Part shown: one piece after another, positions 59,961-64,000 of the stretch
Numbering within the stretch: position 1 is the first letter of the stretch
Layout: each line of letters begins with the position of its first letter
From: Manis javanica
Lineage: Eukaryota > Chordata > Mammalia > Pholidota > Manidae
Assembly (NCBI RefSeq): GCF_040802235.1
Contig: NC_133169.1
Span: 44,027,034-44,091,033, forward strand
Length of the DNA: 64,000 nt
Reading direction: 5' to 3'
The notes under the pieces: model-generated
The model's input: the letters and a program-made list of their open reading frames with translations, nothing else
Databases searched by the model: none
Told to the model about the DNA's origin: nothing
Translations under genes and position numbers: made by a program

Positions 59961-60249
59961 TTATCAGTTATAATGTCTATGCTGTAAATATTCATGAGTT
60001 ATTTATTTTTTAACTAGAAAATTTGACTCTTTTTTTTCACAATTCTATTTTAATTGCCTGTTTTTCCCAGTGAAGAAAACTCAAGCCAGTAAGATTCCAA
60101 TTTTGTAGTAGTCAGGCTAATGTCTATGATATAGTATATGATTATTGTGATAAGCTATTTCCACAGAGAGCTTTACAACCTGTCCTAAATATAAATGAAG
60201 GTTATGTGCAAGTGGAATTAACTGAAGGTTTCTGATCTTAGGTAGATTT

Positions 60250-61821
60250 TGGCTCTCCCCTATACTAGGTGCCCCCTCCACAAACCCCCTTACAGTCACT
60301 GTCCATCAGCATAGCAAAATGCTGTAGAATCACTACTTGTCTTCTCTGTGTTTCAAAGCCCTCCCCTTCCTCCACCCCCCCCCCATTATGCATACTAATC
60401 ATAATACCCCCTTTCTTCTTCCACCCCCTTATCCCTCCTTACCCACCCAACCTCCCCAGTCCCTTTCCCTTTGGTACCTGTTAGTCCATTCTTGGGTTCT
60501 GTGATTCTGCTGCTGTTTTGTTCCTTCAGTTTTTCCTTTGTTCTTATACTCCGCAGATGAGTGAAATTATTTGGTATTTCTCCTTCTCCACTTGGCTTAT
60601 TTCACTGAGCATAATACACTAGCTCCATCCATGTTGTTGCAAATGGTAGAATTTGTTTTCTTCTTATGGCTGAGTAATATTCCATTGTGTATATGTACCA
60701 CAACTTCTTTATCCATTCATCTACTGATGGACATTTAGGTTGCTTCCAATTCTTGGCTATTGTAAATAGTGCTGTGATAAACATAGGGGTGCATCTGTAT
60801 TTTTCAAACTTGATTGCTGCATTCTTAGGGTAAATTCCTAGGAGTGGAATTCTTGGGTCAAATGGTATGTCTATTTTGAGCATTTTGAGGAACCTCCATA
60901 CTGCTTTCCATAATGGTTGAACTAATTGACATTCCCACCAGCAGTGTAGGAGGATTCCCCTTTCTCCACAACCTCGCCAACATTTGCTGTTGTTTGTTGT
61001 TTGGATGGTGGCCATCCTTACTGGTGTGAGGTGATACCTCATTGTGGTTTTAATTTGCATTTCTCTGATAATTAGCGATGTGGAGCATCTTTTCATGTGT
61101 CTGTTGGCCATCTGTATTTCTTTTTTGGAGAACTGTCTGTTCAGTTCCTCTGCCCATTTTTTAATTGGATTATTTGCTTTTTGTTTGTTGAGGTGGGTGA
61201 GCTCTTTATATATTTTGGACATCAAGCCTTTATTAGATCTGTCATTTACAAATATATTCTCCCATACTGTAGGGTACCTTTTTGTTCTATTGATGGTGTC
61301 TTTTGCTGTACAGAAGCTTTTCAGCTTAGTATAGTCCCACTTGTTCATTTTTGCTGATGTTTTCCTTGCCCTGGGAGATATGTTCAAGAAAAGGTCACTC
61401 ATGTTTATGTATAAGAGGTTTTTGCCTATGTTTTTTTCTAAGAGTTTTATGGTTTCATGACTTACATTCAGGTGTTTGATCCATTTTGAATTTACTTTTG
61501 TATATGGGGTTAGACAATGGTCCAGTTTCATTCTCCTACATGTAGCTGTCCAGTTTTGCCAGCACCATCTGTTGAAGAGACTGTCATTTCACCATTGTAT
61601 GTCCATGGCTCCTTTATCAAATATTAATTGACCATATATTTTTGGGTTAATCTCTGGAGTCTTTAACCTGTTCCACTGGTCTATGGATCTGTTCTTGTGC
61701 CAGTACCAAATTGTCTTGATTACTGTGGCTTTGTAGTAGAGCTTGAAGTTGGGGAGTGAGATCCCCCCTACTTTATTCTTCTTTCTCAGGATTGCTTTGG
61801 CTATTCGGGGTCTTTGGTGTT
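60250..61821 (-). mobile_element. L1, 5'-truncated, young subfamily
   Basis: 3'UTR and the last third of ORF2 in reverse. A 309-codon frame (60602-61531) is open through the carboxy-terminal part of ORF2p, including [19 protein letters not shown], the cysteine-rich end of the protein. It stops at CTTTGGTGTT near 61821, eight bases from the stop point of the 56-kb copy. No clear target-site duplication is seen. It interrupts the upstream intron of the right OR14 pseudogene. Confidence 0.9.
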
Positions 61822-61839
61822 AAAATGTGACTCTTAATC

Positions 61840-62430
61840 ATCTTGATTTGCTTCACACATTCTCCTCTCCCATTTCTTCCAGAAACCACCAATTACTTCT
61901 TTGTCTGTATGAATGTGTTTCTGCTTGGTTTGTTTGCTTTCAGGTTTTGCTTTCTAGATTCCACACATAAGTGAAATTATATGGTATTTTTCTTTTTGTG
62001 TCTGACGTATTTTACCTAACATAGAACCCTCCAGCATCATCCATTTTGTTGCAAGTGCTGGATTTCATTCTTCTTCATGGCTGAGTAATATTCCATTGAT
62101 GCATATACCACATCCTCATTCATTATATATATATATATATAAATTTATAAATACTTTATGTTATATATATGTAAACATATATTTGAATTGGCTTGTTGAA
62201 CGAGGTCAAGGGGATAAGAGGTACAAAATCTCACAATTGAAATATAAATTAGTCATGGGAATGAAACTGCAGCATAAAGAGTAGAGTCAATAGTTCTGTA
62301 ACATCTTTCTATGTTAATAGTAACTACACCATTTGGGGTGAGCATTTAATAAAGTATAAACCAGTCATAACACTATGTCATATACTTGAAAACTTGTATT
62401 TGAATTGATGAATTCTTTATTAAAATAATA
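61840..62430 (+). mobile_element. Old L1 3' end with 5' inversion (twin priming)
   Basis: 61840-62120 reads as reverse L1 (ATTTCATTCTTCTTCATGGC, CTGAGTAATATTCCATTG), while 62190-62410 reads as forward L1 3'UTR (GGAATGAAACTGCAGCATAA, AATAGTTCTGTAACATCTTT) ending in an A-rich tail. An AT repeat (62124-62140) lies at the junction. The two parts are neighbours in an L1, so this is one insertion whose 5' part flipped. Confidence 0.65.
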
Positions 62431-62701
62431 AAACTAAAAGGCTGCATATTATTGATAGAGTATGGACATTGAATATCATAATCAGCAAGGGATTAGAAAA
62501 CCACAACTTAAGCATTTTGCCATGTTAATTATTCAAAAGTGGTAATAAACTTAGCAGATCTAAATACTAGTAATTAATGGTATTTCCTATGCATGAAGAC
62601 CAACTTTATAAAATAAAAGGAAACATTTCCAAATAAAATATTTGACATTTTATAATTTTTGTATGGGTCATACTTTTCATTGTTTATCCCTGTTGTTTTC
62701 C

Positions 62702-62703
62702 AG
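62702..62703 (+). promoter_or_regulatory. Splice acceptor of the OR14 pseudogene exon
   Basis: CCCTGTTGTTTTCCAG/GTCAAAC matches the acceptor of the intact paralogue (TTTATAG/GTCAATC). Confidence 0.55.
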
Positions 62704-62724
62704 GTCAAACACCATTTCCTGAAA

Positions 62725-63507
62725 ATTACCAATTTCACCACAGTGACTGAGTTTCTCCTCACGGGCTTTGCTGAGAAGTGGGAGATAAGTCTTCTGCTCT
62801 CCCTGCTATTCCTTCTGATGTACCTGGTCACCCTCATAGGGAACATTCTTATCATCAGTGCCACCACAGTTGACCAGAACCTTCACACGCCCATGTACTT
62901 CTTCCTCAGGAACCTGTCCATCCCAGACGTGTGCTATGTTTCTGTCACTGTGCCCAATGCCTGTGTCAACTATGTCACTAATAACTGGGCCATCTCAGTG
63001 GCCAGCTGTGCAACCCAGATATTCTTGGTAATTTATTTTGCAATTGTAGAGATTCTGTTTCTCATGTTCATGGCCTGTGACCGCTATATGGCCATCTGCC
63101 AGCCCCTCCACTACCCCGTCATCATGAACCATCAATTCTGTGTGCGAATGACTCTATTTTCCCTGCTTAGTGGTCTTCTCTACTCAGGTGCACACACAGG
63201 TAATGTATTCTGGTTGTTCTTCTGTCAGTCCAGTGTGGTCCAACAGTTCTTCTGTGATGTCCCTTCTCTGCTGAGCCTCTCCTGCTCTTACACCTTCAGC
63301 AATTTCATCTTACTTTTTGTTTCTATTATTGTAGTTGGTGGTGTTTCCTTTATCTTTCTCACCATATCATACTTTCACATATTTTCCACAATACTGAAGT
63401 TTCCAACCAGAGAGCAAGGCAAGGCCTTTTCCATGTGTGTCCCTCACATCCCTGTGGTGTCTGTCTTCCTCAGCTCTATTGCCTATGTGTACCTGAAGTC
63501 TTCAGCA
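62725..63507 (+). pseudogene. OR14C36-like: Olfactory receptor pseudogene, OR14C36-like, no start and no helix 7
   Basis: The paralogue of the intact gene at 6166. The reading frame is open from TTVTEFLLTGFAEKWEISL through PMYFFLRNLS, MACDRYMAICQPL, the loop 2 cysteines (FCQSS, FFCDV, LSCSY) and KAFSMCVPHI, up to VYLKSS. Two defects are clear. The start codon position reads ATT (62725-62727) where the left gene has ATG (AAAATGGCC against AAAATTACC). Receptor homology then ends near 63507, in the third extracellular loop, where L1 sequence begins, so helix 7 and the NPxIYSLRN motif are missing. The open frame reaches back to an ATG at 62659, but that lies upstream of the splice acceptor at 62703 and so in the intron. 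Otherwise the frame is intact, so loss is fairly recent or the start loss alone was enough. Its distal 3' exon sequence is not found within the window. Confidence 0.88.
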
Positions 63508-63735
63508 TTTTTTGGATATTTAACCCTTATCACATATATAATTTGCAAATATCCTGTCCCATTCAGTAGGCTGTCTTTTCGTTTAGTTGATGGTATCCTT
63601 CACTGTCCAAAGCTTTTAGTCTGATATTGTACCAATTGTTTATTCATTTATTTATTTTTCCTGTCATACTAGGGAGACATATCCAGGAAAAAAATTCTAA
63701 GGCTGATGCCCAAGATGTACTCTATGTGTCGTATT
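63507..63735 (-). mobile_element. L1 ORF2 fragment replacing the OR14 3' end
   Basis: TTTTTTGGATATTTAACCC, GGCTGTCTTTTCGTTTAGTT and TCCACTGTCC-like text in reverse match internal ORF2 (compare 59225-59330). It lacks an L1 3' end at the receptor junction, so it is a piece of a rearranged or deleted insertion. Confidence 0.75.
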
Positions 63736-63739
63736 TTTC

Positions 63740-64000
63740 TTTTATTTTATTGAAGTGTAGTTGATATAAAATGTTATATTGGTTTCAGATTTACAACATA
63801 CTGGGTTGACAATTACATACAAAGTGCTCATCCCAATAACTGTAGTTAACTTTTGTCACCATACAAAGATTACAACATTACTTGCTATGTTTCCTATATT
63901 AACCTTTTATTTCTTTGACCAATTTGTTCTTGTAATTTGAAGTTTGTACCTCTTTATACCCTTTATCTTATGCACACCCATAATCCCCATTTTTGAAGAA
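63740..64000 (-). mobile_element. L1 3'UTR, continues past the window
   Basis: Reverse L1 3'UTR starting TTTATTGAAGTGTAGTTGAT, then ATATTGGTTTCAGATTTACA and TTGACCAATTTGTTCTTG. It is diverged and extends off the right edge. Confidence 0.75.

Larger units (their letters stand above)
52620..63507 (+). repeat. Right copy of OR14 duplication unit
   Basis: This is the partner of 800-7100 in direct orientation; its first part (to about 54.6 kb) is also the partner of the inverted block 15830-17800. It has been lengthened by L1 insertions at 56.17-57.78, 58.18-59.34, 60.25-61.82 and 61.84-62.43 kb. It ends in an OR14 pseudogene. Confidence 0.7.

Noticed and set aside
62659-62724. Amino-terminal extension of the right OR14 copy
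   Set aside because: It crosses a splice acceptor and has no counterpart in ORs; the open frame there is fortuitous.

Overview
This is mammalian germline DNA: an olfactory-receptor (OR) gene cluster embedded in AT-rich sequence and heavily loaded with LINE-1 (L1) copies and older retroviral fossils. There are no bacterial features. Three OR loci are visible: one intact OR14C-like gene (6166-7098, +), one OR2M-like pseudogene broken by a single base (35751-36697, -), and one OR14C-like pseudogene with no start codon whose 3' end is replaced by L1 (62725-63507, +). OR14C36 next to OR2M genes recalls the human 1q44 OR cluster, so I infer this is the same ancestral cluster. No Alu, B1, Bov-B or carnivore-type SINEs are evident; only MIR-like relics are seen. 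That, and my recollection of the young L1 3' ends and the L1-linked env/LTR tail, make me lean towards a laurasiatherian, possibly a pangolin, but this is a weak guess.

Layout. 0.8-7.1 kb: left copy of an OR14 duplication unit (upstream block, then the intact gene). 9.2-15.6 kb: L1 scraps, an L1 5'UTR-like stretch and a broken class III-like retroviral fossil (copy 1, +). 15.8-18.2 kb: an orphan, inverted copy of the OR14 upstream block. 18.24-18.6 kb: an LTR. 18.6-26.2 kb: L1 5'UTR-like sequence, an unassigned kilobase, and a long old L1 on the minus strand holding a younger nested L1. 27.6-35.5 kb: the most striking object, a full-length L1 joined at its 3' end to a retroviral env-TM plus LTR segment, the whole bounded by one target-site duplication. 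35.75-36.7 kb: the OR2M-like pseudogene. 37-47 kb: AT-rich intergenic DNA with a MaLR-type LTR and L1 fragments. 47.3-51.3 kb: second copy of the retroviral fossil (-). 51.3-63.5 kb: right copy of the OR14 unit, including a CpG-rich patch with a splice-donor-like site and several later L1 insertions, ending in the broken OR14 gene. The window ends in L1 sequence.

How the parts relate. The OR14 upstream block occurs three times (left, inverted middle, right). Left and right copies each precede an OR14 gene in direct orientation; the middle copy has no gene, and retroviral copy 1 lies where one might be expected. The inverted middle copy and the right copy share an LTR at the same place, so that insertion predates their separation. 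Only the left OR14 gene looks able to encode a receptor. All similarity statements are by eye; no alignment or database search was run.
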